Of a DNA stretch of 45,683 nucleotides, positions 22,711 to 31,873 are shown piece by piece. A program made the translations under genes and the position numbers. Positions within the stretch are counted from its first letter, which is position 1; each line of letters opens with the position of its first letter. The DNA comes from Candidatus Nealsoniibacteriota bacterium (GTDB lineage: Bacteria > Patescibacteriota > Minisyncoccia > Minisyncoccales > JAUWAW01), in NCBI GenBank assembly GCA_030601865.1, contig JAUWAW010000004.1:1-45683 (forward strand), written 5' to 3'. The notes below the pieces were generated by a model. It made no database searches. It worked only from the letters and a program-made list of their open reading frames with translations, and was not told the origin of the DNA.

Positions 22711-25466
22711 AATTTTTCTCCATCAATCTTGACTTGTTTTTCAAGGTCAAATTTTTTCTCTGTCTTCTTTGGCTTAATATCCTCTGTTTTAATTTTGGCT
22801 AATATCTTGGCCAATTTAGGCGAACAAGAATACCTGACTAAAATCTTATCTTTGGGTTTCAAGCCAAGTTGTTTTCTCATGGCTCGGATATAACGGACAA
22901 CTTCCCGCATTATGCCTTCTTCCTTTAATTCTGGAGTAATTTTAGCATCTAATTCTATTTCTTTTTTAATTTTACTATCAAAAATTATCTCCTTAACATT
23001 AACTTCTTCTTTGACTAAATCAAGCAAGTCCTTGTTAATTTTGAACTTTGCACTTTTAACTTTTAACTTTGATAAAGGCTGTCGCACTCTAATCTTTAAT
23101 TTAGCCCTTTCTGCTAAAGCCAAATTGACAAGTTCTCTTGTCTTTTCCATATTTTTGTCCAAAGATTCATCAATCAATCTTTTATTTGCCTTTGGCCAAT
23201 CCTCTAAATGCAAACTTCTTGAAACCTGAAACTTGCTGGACGCGAAGCGGACTCCCCGGAGGGTTGCACCTGAAACCCGTTGGTATATATTCTCGCTTAG
23301 AAAGGGAATGAAAGGCGCACCGAGTTTGCTAATAGTCAAAAGTACAAAGCCCAGAATATTGGAGGCATTTTTTAGTTTTTTATCTGTCTCCGGACGTTGA
23401 AATCTCTTCCGCGACCTTCGGATATACCACAAAGAAAGGTCATTAATGACGAAATCCTCAATAGACCTTGCCGCCCTGGTTACATCATAATTATCAAGAG
23501 AACTAGTAACATCTAAAATCAATTTATTTAATTTAGAAATCACCCATTTATCCAACAAGGTTTGAGATTTGATACCTGTTTCAGAATACTCCGATCGGAG
23601 TATTCTGAAACACTTTTGGGGAAGGTAAGTTTTGAAAAAGGTGTAGCAATTCCAGAACGTCATTATAAATCTCTTGAAGCAGTCCTCAACATCTCTAAAA
23701 GCAAAGAGCTTGGAGTCGCCCGGCTGGTTAAGAGTATAAAAATACCAGCGAATAGTATCAGCTCCGTATTTTTCAATAACCTGCCCAGGATCAACCACAT
23801 TGCCTTTTGACTTTGACATCTTCTCCCCTTTTTCATCTAAAACATGGCCTAAAGAGATAACATTTTTGTAAGCAGGGCCAAAGCCCAGCAAGGTTGAAAT
23901 CGCCAATAAAGTATAAAACCAGCCCCTGGTCTGGTCAATGGCCTCGCTGATATAGTCAGCAGGAAATAAAAATTCTTTTTTATTGAACGGCCAGTGGGCT
24001 TGGGCAAAGGGCATTGCCCCCGAATCAAACCAGCAATCAATTACCTCTGGCACTCGCTTCATCTTTCCTCCACACTTCTCGCATTTGAAAGTGATTTTAT
24101 CAATATATGGCCGGTGTGGGTCTCTGACTTTCTTGCCGCTTAACTTTTCTATTTCTTTAATGGATTCAATGACTTTAATGTTATCACATTGGCATTGCCA
24201 AATGGGCAGCGGTGTCCCCCAGTATCTTTCTCTTGAGAGTGCCCAATCTTTTATCTCTCTCAGCCATTCGCCAAACCGGCCTTCTTTCAAATATTTTGGC
24301 ACCCAATTAATTTTTTGGTTATTCTTGAGCAACTTATCCCTGAGTGCTGTCATCTTAATAAACCAGGTCTGGCGGGCATAGTAGATTAAGGGACTCTGGC
24401 AACGCCAGCAAAAAGGATAATCATGCTCAATCCACTCAGTTTTTTCCAAAAGACCTTGCTTTTTCAAATCAGCAATTATCTCCTTATCCGCATCTTTAAT
24501 AAATTTGCCTTTGTATCTTCCCTGCTCATCAACTGTATGGACAATGGGCAGACCCTCTTTTTTGGCTAATTCCAAATCATCTTCACCATAGGCAGGGGCT
24601 ATGTGAACAATACCAGTGCCCTCTTCCTCAGAAACAAAATCTGCTCCCACAATACGATGCGGTCCTTCATTAGGATACAATGGCTCATATTCCAGCCCAA
24701 TCCAATCTTTATACTTGCCTTTGGGATGCACAGCTAAAGCCACATTTGCTGGAAGTGTCCACGGAGTAGTAGTCCAAACAATCACATTCTTGATTCTTGC
24801 CTGCCCCGTAGGAAGCCGAAGGCTTTCCTTCGGGGATTCTTGATTCTTGATTCTAAATTTAACATAAATTGATTTCTCCCTGACCTTCTTATACCCCTGA
24901 GCAACTTCATGACTGGAAAGGGCAGTGCCGCAGCGCGGACACCAGGGCACCACTTTGTAATCCTGCACTAATAATCCTTTCTGCCAAATTTGTTTGATAA
25001 TCCACCAAACTGTCTCAATATAATCAGGAGTATAGGTGACATAGGGGTTTTCCATATCCAGCCAGAAGGCGATTCTTTCAGTTAACTTTTCCCAATCTTT
25101 TTTGTATTGCCAAACCGACTGCTGGCATTTTTTGTTAAAAGGAATGATGCCGTATTTTTCAATATCTTTTTTGGATTTAAGGCCCAATTTTTTCTCAATT
25201 TCCAATTCAACCGGCAGGCCATGAGTATCCCAGCCGGCCTTGCGCTCAACCCTAAAACCCTGCATTGTCTTGTAACGGCAGATAATATCTTTGAACACGC
25301 GAGCCAAAACATGATGAAGCCCGGGCTTGGCATTAGCCGTAGGCGGCCCTTCATAAAAGACAAATTGACGAGACCCTGGTCTCGCCTTGATACTCTTTTC
25401 AAATATCTTCTCTTGTTGCCAAAACCGGAGAATCTTTTTCTCGAGCTGGGGAAAATTATGCTTCAT
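22680..25466 (-). CDS. ileS: Isoleucyl-tRNA synthetase carrying three short insertions
   Basis: YEGPPTANAKPGLHHVLARVFKD; WDTHGLPVELEIEK; VWTTTPWTLPANVA; KMSKSKGNVVDP. Confidence 0.95.
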   Translation of the reverse strand: MKHNFPQLEKKILRFWQQEKIFEKSIKARPGSRQFVFYEGPPTANAKPGLHHVLARVFKDIICRYKTMQGFRVERKAGWDTHGLPVELEIEKKLGLKSKKDIEKYGIIPFNKKCQQSVWQYKKDWEKLTERIAFWLDMENPYVTYTPDYIETVWWIIKQIWQKGLLVQDYKVVPWCPRCGTALSSHEVAQGYKKVREKSIYVKFRIKNQESPKESLRLPTGQARIKNVIVWTTTPWTLPANVALAVHPKGKYKDWIGLEYEPLYPNEGPHRIVGADFVSEEEGTGIVHIAPAYGEDDLELAKKEGLPIVHTVDEQGRYKGKFIKDADKEIIADLKKQGLLEKTEWIEHDYPFCWRCQSPLIYYARQTWFIKMTALRDKLLKNNQKINWVPKYLKEGRFGEWLREIKDWALSRERYWGTPLPIWQCQCDNIKVIESIKEIEKLSGKKVRDPHRPYIDKITFKCEKCGGKMKRVPEVIDCWFDSGAMPFAQAHWPFNKKEFLFPADYISEAIDQTRGWFYTLLAISTLLGFGPAYKNVISLGHVLDEKGEKMSKSKGNVVDPGQVIEKYGADTIRWYFYTLNQPGDSKLFAFRDVEDCFKRFIMTFWNCYTFFKTYLPQKCFRILRSEYSETGIKSQTLLDKWVISKLNKLILDVTSSLDNYDVTRAARSIEDFVINDLSLWYIRRSRKRFQRPETDKKLKNASNILGFVLLTISKLGAPFIPFLSENIYQRVSGATLRGVRFASSKFQVSRSLHLEDWPKANKRLIDESLDKNMEKTRELVNLALAERAKLKIRVRQPLSKLKVKSAKFKINKDLLDLVKEEVNVKEIIFDSKIKKEIELDAKITPELKEEGIMREVVRYIRAMRKQLGLKPKDKILVRYSCSPKLAKILAKIKTEDIKPKKTEKKFDLEKQVKIDGEKLCLHIIVLKG
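23225..23276. repeat. In-frame insertion in ileS (ATLRGVRFASSKFQVS type) flanked by cctgaaac direct repeats
   Basis: cctgaaac-ttgctggacgcgaagcggactccccggagggttgca-cctgaaac. Confidence 0.65.
23577..23612. repeat. Perfect 36-bp CGATCG-core palindrome in ileS
   Basis: tgtttcagaatactccgatcggagtattctgaaaca. Confidence 0.9.
24786..24849. repeat. In-frame hairpin element in ileS (SLRLPTGQA type) flanked by 14-bp direct repeats
   Basis: attcttgattcttg at 24786-24799 and 24836-24849; hairpin ccccgtaggaagccgaaggctttccttcgggg 24804-24835. Confidence 0.8.
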
Positions 25467-26668
25467 GGCACAAAGATTCTAAATATTCTCTTGAGCTTGT
25501 TGAGGATTCCCTTTCCCCAAGAAGGTCCTTCTTCTTCCAGTTCCGCACCTTGTAAAACCAAGCCACAAACTGTAGAAAAAGAGGGGTCTTCTTGTAATCC
25601 GGCGAAATCCCCCTGTATCTTGCCAACTCTGGCCGGAAGTTTTAATTTGCTTTTGGCAAATTCAACAATACCGGGCAACTTGGCTCCCCCGCCGGTCAAA
25701 ACTATGCCCGCGGGAAGTAAACCTTGACGGGATATCTTTTTTAATTCTTTGTCTGTTTGCTCAAAAATTTCAGACATTCTGGCCTCAATAATCTTAACTA
25801 ATAGTTTTTGGGGAACAACTAAGGGTTTTTCTTCTTGAGGAATTTCAATTTTTTGTTTCTCTTTGCGAAGGACACAGGAGCCAAATTCTTTTTTTATTCT
25901 TTCGGCTATGTCAATATCGGTTTGCAAGCCAATGGCAATATCGCTGGTAATATGGCCCGAACCAATGGGTAAGACGACCGTATGAATTAAATCTCCTTCT
26001 TCAAATATTGCCAAATCAGAAGTTCCTGCTCCAATATCTAAAACAGCCACTCCCAATTCTTTTGCTCGGGGAGCAAGAACAGCCCTGGCTGAAGCCAAAG
26101 GAGAAGCAATTAAATCGTCAATCTGCAGCCCGGCATTGAGAAGTGTCTGGGTTAAGTTTTTATAATAAGGAGAGAAAGCACAAATAGCAAAAATCTCTAC
26201 TTCCAATTTTACTCCCTGCATTCCCAAAACTTCCTTTATCCCTCCCTCTCCATCAACAATAAATTCTCTGGGGGAAATATCCAGAATTTCTTTATTGGCA
26301 GGTAAGGGAAAGGTTTGAGCCGCCTGAAGAACCCTTTCTACGTCTTCTTGAGAAATCTTCTGGTCAGCCCGAGAAACTGCTACCTCCCCGTGGGCCGGTA
26401 TAATAAAGATATGGCTGCCTCCAATATTACAGCAGACTGAATTTATTCTTTTTTGGGAGGTTTTGTCCTCAACTTCCTCTAAAATAGAGGAAATTTTTTG
26501 TGAAACTTCCTCTGGGTTAATCACTACTCCCCTTCTTACTCCGGAACAGGGTTCCACCACTTGAGACAATATTTGTACTTCTGAAGAACCAGGCACTTTT
26601 GCAGCAACCAGGGCCTTTATGGCAGAGGTGCCGATATCAAGACCAGTTATGATACGTGGTTTGGGCAT
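25463..26668 (-). CDS. ftsA: Cell division protein FtsA
   Basis: IITGLDIGTSAIKALVA; VLDIGAGTSDLAIFEEGDLIHTVVLPIGSGHITSDIAIGL; GIVLTGGGAKLPG. Confidence 0.9.
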   Translation of the reverse strand: MPKPRIITGLDIGTSAIKALVAAKVPGSSEVQILSQVVEPCSGVRRGVVINPEEVSQKISSILEEVEDKTSQKRINSVCCNIGGSHIFIIPAHGEVAVSRADQKISQEDVERVLQAAQTFPLPANKEILDISPREFIVDGEGGIKEVLGMQGVKLEVEIFAICAFSPYYKNLTQTLLNAGLQIDDLIASPLASARAVLAPRAKELGVAVLDIGAGTSDLAIFEEGDLIHTVVLPIGSGHITSDIAIGLQTDIDIAERIKKEFGSCVLRKEKQKIEIPQEEKPLVVPQKLLVKIIEARMSEIFEQTDKELKKISRQGLLPAGIVLTGGGAKLPGIVEFAKSKLKLPARVGKIQGDFAGLQEDPSFSTVCGLVLQGAELEEEGPSWGKGILNKLKRIFRIFVP

Positions 26669-26796
26669 AGTTAATTAATTTTCAATTTACAATCAAATCT
26701 CAATTTTCAATGTTTTAATTTTCAAACAAGAATAAACAAGGTTTGAAAATTGAAAATTAGGTCATTGTAAATTCATTGTAAATTGGTACTTGAAAA

Positions 26797-27258
26797 TTAA
26801 AATCGTGGTTTAGGCTTGAAGATTTGCGATAAATAATATTCCTGTTTTTTCTCCATCTCTTTAGCCGCCTTCTCGTCTTTCTCATGGTCATATCCCAAAA
26901 GATGTAAAATTCCGTGGATTAAACAAGTAGCTAATTCTTTTTCAAAAGTAGAGGCGAATCTTTTTGCATTTTTCTTAACCTCTCGAAGGCAAATCACTAC
27001 TTCACCAAGACCTTCTGTATGCTTGGGGGGTGTTACAAATTTCTCCTTGCCAATCTTTTGCGCCGGGAAAGCTAAAACATCGGTTACTCGGTTTTTGCCC
27101 CGGTATCTTTTATTCAACTTTCTCATTCTGCCTTGACCAATAAAAGCAATGGACACCTCAAGCCCTTTCTTTTTTTCTCCTTCTAAAACCTTGGAGGCGG
27201 TTTTTCTCAAAAAATCCTCATCAACTTGACCGGTAGTTAAATTGCGAATCTCTATCAT
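26797..27258 (-). CDS. ybeY: Endoribonuclease YbeY
   Basis: LNKRYRGKNRVTDVLAFP; LATCLIHGILHLLGYDHEKDEK. Confidence 0.93.
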   Translation of the reverse strand: MIEIRNLTTGQVDEDFLRKTASKVLEGEKKKGLEVSIAFIGQGRMRKLNKRYRGKNRVTDVLAFPAQKIGKEKFVTPPKHTEGLGEVVICLREVKKNAKRFASTFEKELATCLIHGILHLLGYDHEKDEKAAKEMEKKQEYYLSQIFKPKPRF

Positions 27259-27324
27259 ATATTCGTATGGCGTATTCGTAACGCTATTTACATTATTTTA
27301 CCCCCTTAAAGCTGCGGGGGTCAA

Positions 27325-27350
27325 CCCCCACACCTCTGGAGGTGTGGGGG
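27325..27350. repeat. Minimal CCCCCACACC-family inverted repeat abutting the rpsU-like stop
   Basis: cccccacacctctggaggtgtggggg. Confidence 0.8.
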
Positions 27351-27587
27351 TCAACGACGCCTTTGGGTCGGCTTTAGCTTGCCAAGTTTCTTCAACTTTT
27401 TATACTCTTTCTTTAGTTCCTCTTTTCTCAAAGCTGCTTTTTTTTGAGCTCCGTGGCTTTTTGGTCTTTGCTTGTAGCGAATCTTTCGGGCTCTCCGCAA
27501 AATTCCACTTTTGCGAATTCTGATTCCAAAACGACGTACTAAAGTTTGAGAACTTTCCCTTCCTTGTTTTTTTATTTCTAATGGCAT
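27351..27587 (-). CDS. rpsU: 30S ribosomal protein S21-like
   Basis: MPLEIKKQGRESSQTLVRRFGIRIRKSGILRRARKIRYKQRPKS. Confidence 0.75.
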   Translation of the reverse strand: MPLEIKKQGRESSQTLVRRFGIRIRKSGILRRARKIRYKQRPKSHGAQKKAALRKEELKKEYKKLKKLGKLKPTQRRR

Positions 27588-27639
27588 AAATCCTACGAAT
27601 TACGAATTTGTACGAATATACGAATAAAGAGCGGTAATG

Positions 27640-29118
27640 TCAATATGCTTTGGCAAACACCACCCTTTGCTTTGAGGGCTTGCCGCAAAGAATACACTTG
27701 CCCTTTTCCGATTTCTGGGCAAAAGGAATGGCACGGATAGTAGCTTTTGTTTCCTTTTTTATTTCGGCCTCGCAGAGAGCTTTGCCGCACCAATGGGCAT
27801 AGACAAATCCCCGGTCTTTCTTAATGAAGTCTTTGAACTCTTTCCAAGAGTCAGTGGTGTGAGAATTTTCTTTCTGGAATCGGAGGGCTTTGGAAAAAAG
27901 GGATTTTTGCATCTTATCCAGTATTTTCTCTACGAAAACTGCGACCTTTTCTTCTTTGACTAATTCCTTCTCACCCGTGTCACGGCGAACAATTACCACT
28001 GACTTCTTAGCCAACTCTTTAGGCCCGATCTCTATGCGCAGAGGCACGCCTTTCTTTTCCCATTCAAAATGCTTGGCGCCAAAGGTAAGCTCTTCACGCT
28101 TCTCTACTGCCAAGTTGAGGTCAAGACTTTTAGCAATAGCATCTGCCTTGGTAAAAACTGCCTTCTGCTCCTTTTTATTAGCCCAAATCGGAATAATGAC
28201 AACGGAAAGAGGTGCTAATTTTGGAGGAAGCACCAGCCCCTTATCATCGCTGTGCGCCATAATAAGACCGCCGATTAATCTGGTGCTTACGCCCCAGCTG
28301 GTTTGCCAGACATATTTTTCTTGGCCGTCCTTATCAAGAAATTTAACCTCAAAAACCTTGGCAAAGTTCTGTCCCAGCATATGGGAGGTGCCCAGCTGTA
28401 AGGCCTTGCCATCTTGCATCATAGCTTCAAGGGTGTAGGTTGTAACTGCTCCGGGAAACTTTTCCGACTCAGTTTTTTCGCCGGCAATTACTGGGATAGC
28501 TAAATAACTCTCAACGAAGTTCCTGTAAAGCTCAAGGATTTCCCTGGCTTTCTTTTCTGCTTCTTTTTCAGTTGCGTGAGCAGTATGACCTTCCTGCCAG
28601 AGAAACTCTATGGTGCGCAGGAATAAACGAGGCCGCAGTTCCCAGCGAGCAATATTGGCCCATTGGTTAATAAGTAAGGGTAAATCGCGGTAGGATTTAA
28701 TCCATTTGGCAAAAACTTCGTAAATAATAGTTTCTGAAGTGGGGCGGACAATTAAGGGTTCTTTAAGTTTTTTCTTGCCTACTTGTGTAATAACCAAACA
28801 TTCAGGAGCAAAACCCTGGATATGTTGGGCTTCTTTTTTGAGTAAACTTTGCGGAATAAACAAAGGAAAGTAAGCATTTTTAGCACCGGTTTCTTTGATT
28901 TTTGCATCCAGGGTCTTTTGAATATTCTCCCAAATAGCAAAGCCGTAGGGCTTAATAATCATACACCCCTTAACCGGCGCATGCTCTGCCAACCCCGCTA
29001 CGTTAATCACATCCAAATACCACTGGTTATAATTTTTTTGACGTGTTGTTATCCCTTTGTCCATTTTTTTATGTTTTATCATATCATAATAGTGACGCCT
29101 AATCAAATTTCCCACCAA
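27640..29118 (-). CDS. proS: Prolyl-tRNA synthetase
   Basis: YNQWYLDVINVAGLAEHAPVKGCMIIKPYGFAIWENIQ; LIVRPTSETIIYEVFAKWIKSYRDLPLLINQWANIARWELRPRLFLRTIEFLWQEGHTAHAT. Confidence 0.95.
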   Translation of the reverse strand: MVGNLIRRHYYDMIKHKKMDKGITTRQKNYNQWYLDVINVAGLAEHAPVKGCMIIKPYGFAIWENIQKTLDAKIKETGAKNAYFPLFIPQSLLKKEAQHIQGFAPECLVITQVGKKKLKEPLIVRPTSETIIYEVFAKWIKSYRDLPLLINQWANIARWELRPRLFLRTIEFLWQEGHTAHATEKEAEKKAREILELYRNFVESYLAIPVIAGEKTESEKFPGAVTTYTLEAMMQDGKALQLGTSHMLGQNFAKVFEVKFLDKDGQEKYVWQTSWGVSTRLIGGLIMAHSDDKGLVLPPKLAPLSVVIIPIWANKKEQKAVFTKADAIAKSLDLNLAVEKREELTFGAKHFEWEKKGVPLRIEIGPKELAKKSVVIVRRDTGEKELVKEEKVAVFVEKILDKMQKSLFSKALRFQKENSHTTDSWKEFKDFIKKDRGFVYAHWCGKALCEAEIKKETKATIRAIPFAQKSEKGKCILCGKPSKQRVVFAKAY

Positions 29119-29187
29119 GGCCTGCGAATGGCACAGCCAGCTCGCAGGCCCTATTTATTTACAGAAAACAAAAAAGCCCATTGCTTG

Positions 29188-29220
29188 CCCCCACACCATA
29201 ACTCTGTTTGGTGTGTGGGG
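29188..29220 (-). repeat. CCCCCACACC-family inverted repeat, likely working as a terminator
   Basis: cccccacaccataactctgtttggtgtgtgggg; on the - strand followed by caagcaatgggctttttt. Confidence 0.65.
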
Positions 29221-29254
29221 CTGGGCGGTTTTCAGAAACAAATGGGGATAAACA

Positions 29255-29578
29255 TTATGCCTGGCTCACCTTTGCTTCAAGCATGCTCACTCTTTTTTCC
29301 AAGATAGCGAATTCGTCACGGCCGATTTTCTGTTTGAGGTCGTTTTTGATAAAAGCAATATCAACCTTAATCACCTCAATACCTTCTTTTACTCCCGTCA
29401 TATCTTTTTGAAGAAGATTTATTTTTTCAGTATTAAGCGATACTCCTTCAGCGACTTGCTTTATCTCGCCTTTCAAATCCTCAGCAACAACATCAAAATG
29501 CCGTTTAGTTTCTTCGGTCTTTTTATCAAAATGCTGTTTCGTCTCTTCTAAAATTTCTTGAATGTTATTCTCTGCCAT
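29255..29578 (-). CDS. Coiled-coil protein of unknown function
   Basis: 107 aa, heptad-rich (EETKQHFDKKTEETKRHFDVVAEDLKGEIKQVAEGV). Confidence 0.55.
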   Translation of the reverse strand: MAENNIQEILEETKQHFDKKTEETKRHFDVVAEDLKGEIKQVAEGVSLNTEKINLLQKDMTGVKEGIEVIKVDIAFIKNDLKQKIGRDEFAILEKRVSMLEAKVSQA

Positions 29579-29602
29579 ATTTTTACTATTGTATCATAGA
29601 AA

Positions 29603-29959
29603 TTAAAGTTTTTCCATTACTTCGGATTTTTCAATGACTCTTCCGGCCAAAAGATGCATATGAAGGTGGTCTATGATTTGGCCGCCCTCTCGGCCGACGT
29701 TAATCAGTAATTTATAACCTGTTAAATTGTTCTTTTTGGCTATTTTTTGAGCGGTAAGAATTAACCCACCCATTAAATCTTTATCTTTTTGCTCTAAATG
29801 ATTAACACTATCAATATGTTTTTTGGGCACAATCAGCAGATGAAAGGGGGCTTTGGGATGAATATCCTTGAAAGCTATAAACCCATCGTCTTCATAAACA
29901 ATGTCAGCTGAAGTTTGTTTATTAATAATTTGGCAAAAAAGGCAATTTTGCATTTTCAC
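29603..29959 (-). CDS. HIT family protein
   Basis: CLFCQIINKQTSADIVYEDDGFIAFKDIHPKAPFHLLIVPKKHI; HLHMHLLAGR. Confidence 0.95.
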   Translation of the reverse strand: MKMQNCLFCQIINKQTSADIVYEDDGFIAFKDIHPKAPFHLLIVPKKHIDSVNHLEQKDKDLMGGLILTAQKIAKKNNLTGYKLLINVGREGGQIIDHLHMHLLAGRVIEKSEVMEKL

Positions 29960-31263
29960 TTTTTAATTTTTAATTTTCTCTTCATCTCCCCCACTATTTT
30001 GTCCAATTTCACTGTTCGCTGTCTGCCAGTATCCATATCTCTGATAATTACCGTCTCCTCCAAAGCTTCTTTCTGACCCAGAATTAAAGTATATTTTACT
30101 TCAGATTTTTGAGCCCTACCCAATTGAGCCTTGAGAGAATCTCTTCCAAAAGATTCAATCATGCCAATCTTGGCTTTTCTAAAATCCTCAAAAAGCTTCA
30201 AACTCCTTCTTTTGGCTAAAGTGCCTATCTGAGCTAGAAAAACCTGAGGAGAAGAGGACCTGGGAAATCTTACAGCTCTGGCCCTCATACCCTCTATAAT
30301 CCTCTCTACTCCTCCGGCTACACCACAAACGGGGGTATCTTTGCCTCCTAAAAGTTTAACTAGCATATCAAATCTTCCTCCGCCAAGCAGAGCAATATGC
30401 TTCTCTTCTAAAGAATCTTCCTCAAAAATCTCAAAAACGGTCTTGGTATAATAATCCAGCCCTCGCACCAAGTAGGGATTCAAATGATAAGGAAGTTCAA
30501 GTGCGTCTAAAAATTCCAAAACTTCTTTAAAGTGGTTGTTGCACTCTTGGCATAAATGGTCGATTATTTGAGGGGCTCGGGCCACCACCCTCTGGCATTT
30601 TTCTTCTTTGCAATCCAGAACCCTGAGAGGGCTTTCTCGAAGCCGACGTCGACAATTAGTGCAGAGAGCTGCCTGGTGGGACTTAAGATAATTAACCAAA
30701 AGTTTTTTATAATAAGGACGGCATTGACTATCTCCAATACTATTTACCTCAACGATTACATCTTTAAATTTAAGGTCCTGTAAAATATTGTAACAAATTT
30801 GGATAATCTGAGCATCAATAACCGCACTCCCCTCTCCGAAAACCTCAAGGTCAAACTGATGAAACTGTCGATACCTTCCTGCCTGGGGCCGCTCGGCCCT
30901 AAAGACAGGTCCGAAAGTATAAAGCTTGAGAGGCTGGGGTAGAGTGAACATTCCATGCTCAATATAGGCTCTGACTATTCCGGCTGTAAACTCGGGCCGC
31001 AGGGCCAAAAAATCTCCTCCTTTGGTTTTCAGAGTATACATTTGTTTCTCCACAATATCGGTTGAGAGCCCAATTCCTTTTGAAAAAAGCTCTGCCTCTT
31101 CTAAAATAGGAGTATCAATCTTTTTAAAGCCGTAAAAGCTGACAATATCGCTGACAGTTTCATAAATCTTCTGGAAATATTTTTGCTCCTCTGGTAAAAT
31201 ATCGTGCATGCCCGTAGGGGCTTGGAATTTTGGTTTTTTCATCTTAATAAACGGGTGCTTCAA
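29956..31263 (-). CDS. hisS: Histidyl-tRNA synthetase
   Basis: PTGMHDILPEE; LRPEFTAGIVRAYIEHGM; FRAERPQAGRYRQFHQFDLEVFG; LVRGLDYYTKTVFE. Confidence 0.95.
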   Translation of the reverse strand: MKHPFIKMKKPKFQAPTGMHDILPEEQKYFQKIYETVSDIVSFYGFKKIDTPILEEAELFSKGIGLSTDIVEKQMYTLKTKGGDFLALRPEFTAGIVRAYIEHGMFTLPQPLKLYTFGPVFRAERPQAGRYRQFHQFDLEVFGEGSAVIDAQIIQICYNILQDLKFKDVIVEVNSIGDSQCRPYYKKLLVNYLKSHQAALCTNCRRRLRESPLRVLDCKEEKCQRVVARAPQIIDHLCQECNNHFKEVLEFLDALELPYHLNPYLVRGLDYYTKTVFEIFEEDSLEEKHIALLGGGRFDMLVKLLGGKDTPVCGVAGGVERIIEGMRARAVRFPRSSSPQVFLAQIGTLAKRRSLKLFEDFRKAKIGMIESFGRDSLKAQLGRAQKSEVKYTLILGQKEALEETVIIRDMDTGRQRTVKLDKIVGEMKRKLKIKK

Positions 31264-31816
31264 TCTTGGCCATAGCGCTTGGAGGCCAAAGTCGTAAAAA
31301 CACCCGGCCGATAATATTTTCTCTTGATAAAGCGCCCCAACGTCTGGAATCAGAAGAAGCTAAACGGTTATCTCCCAAAACAAAATATTCTTCTTCTGAG
31401 AGTTTGAGCTTCGTCTGGCCAGACGTTAATAAAGAAGAGGGCAAATAAGCTGATTCGTCTAAGTTAAAAGGAATTTGAAGAAAATCAGGAAAAGATTCAT
31501 CTGGCACGGGAGATATTATTATTTGGCCCTTATTTACCAAGACCATCTCGCCCGGCAAGCCAATAATTCTTTTAATATAGCGCTGAGAAAGGTCTTGGGG
31601 ATATTTAAAAACGATTACTTCCCCCCTTTGCGGCTCTCGGAACCGATAAGAAATCTCATCAATAATCAAATAATCACCGTTTTGAAAATTCGGTTCCATA
31701 GAAGCGCCCTTGACCAAAAACGGCTGAAAAACAAAATAACGGATAGGCACTATAATCACCAAAGCAATCAGGGCAATTTTTATCAGTTCCCAAAGAGAGA
31801 GTAAAAATTTCCTCAT
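31244..31816 (-). CDS. lepB: Signal peptidase I
   Basis: GASMEPNFQNGDYLIIDEISYRFREPQRGEVIVFKYP; YIKRIIGLPGE; EYFVLGDNRLASSDSRRWG. Confidence 0.95.
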   Translation of the reverse strand: MRKFLLSLWELIKIALIALVIIVPIRYFVFQPFLVKGASMEPNFQNGDYLIIDEISYRFREPQRGEVIVFKYPQDLSQRYIKRIIGLPGEMVLVNKGQIIISPVPDESFPDFLQIPFNLDESAYLPSSLLTSGQTKLKLSEEEYFVLGDNRLASSDSRRWGALSRENIIGRVFLRLWPPSAMAKIEAPVY

Positions 31817-31873
31817 AATCTATTATTGTACCAGATTTTTTTCTCTCTGCAAGAGATGGTATAATAATAAAGT

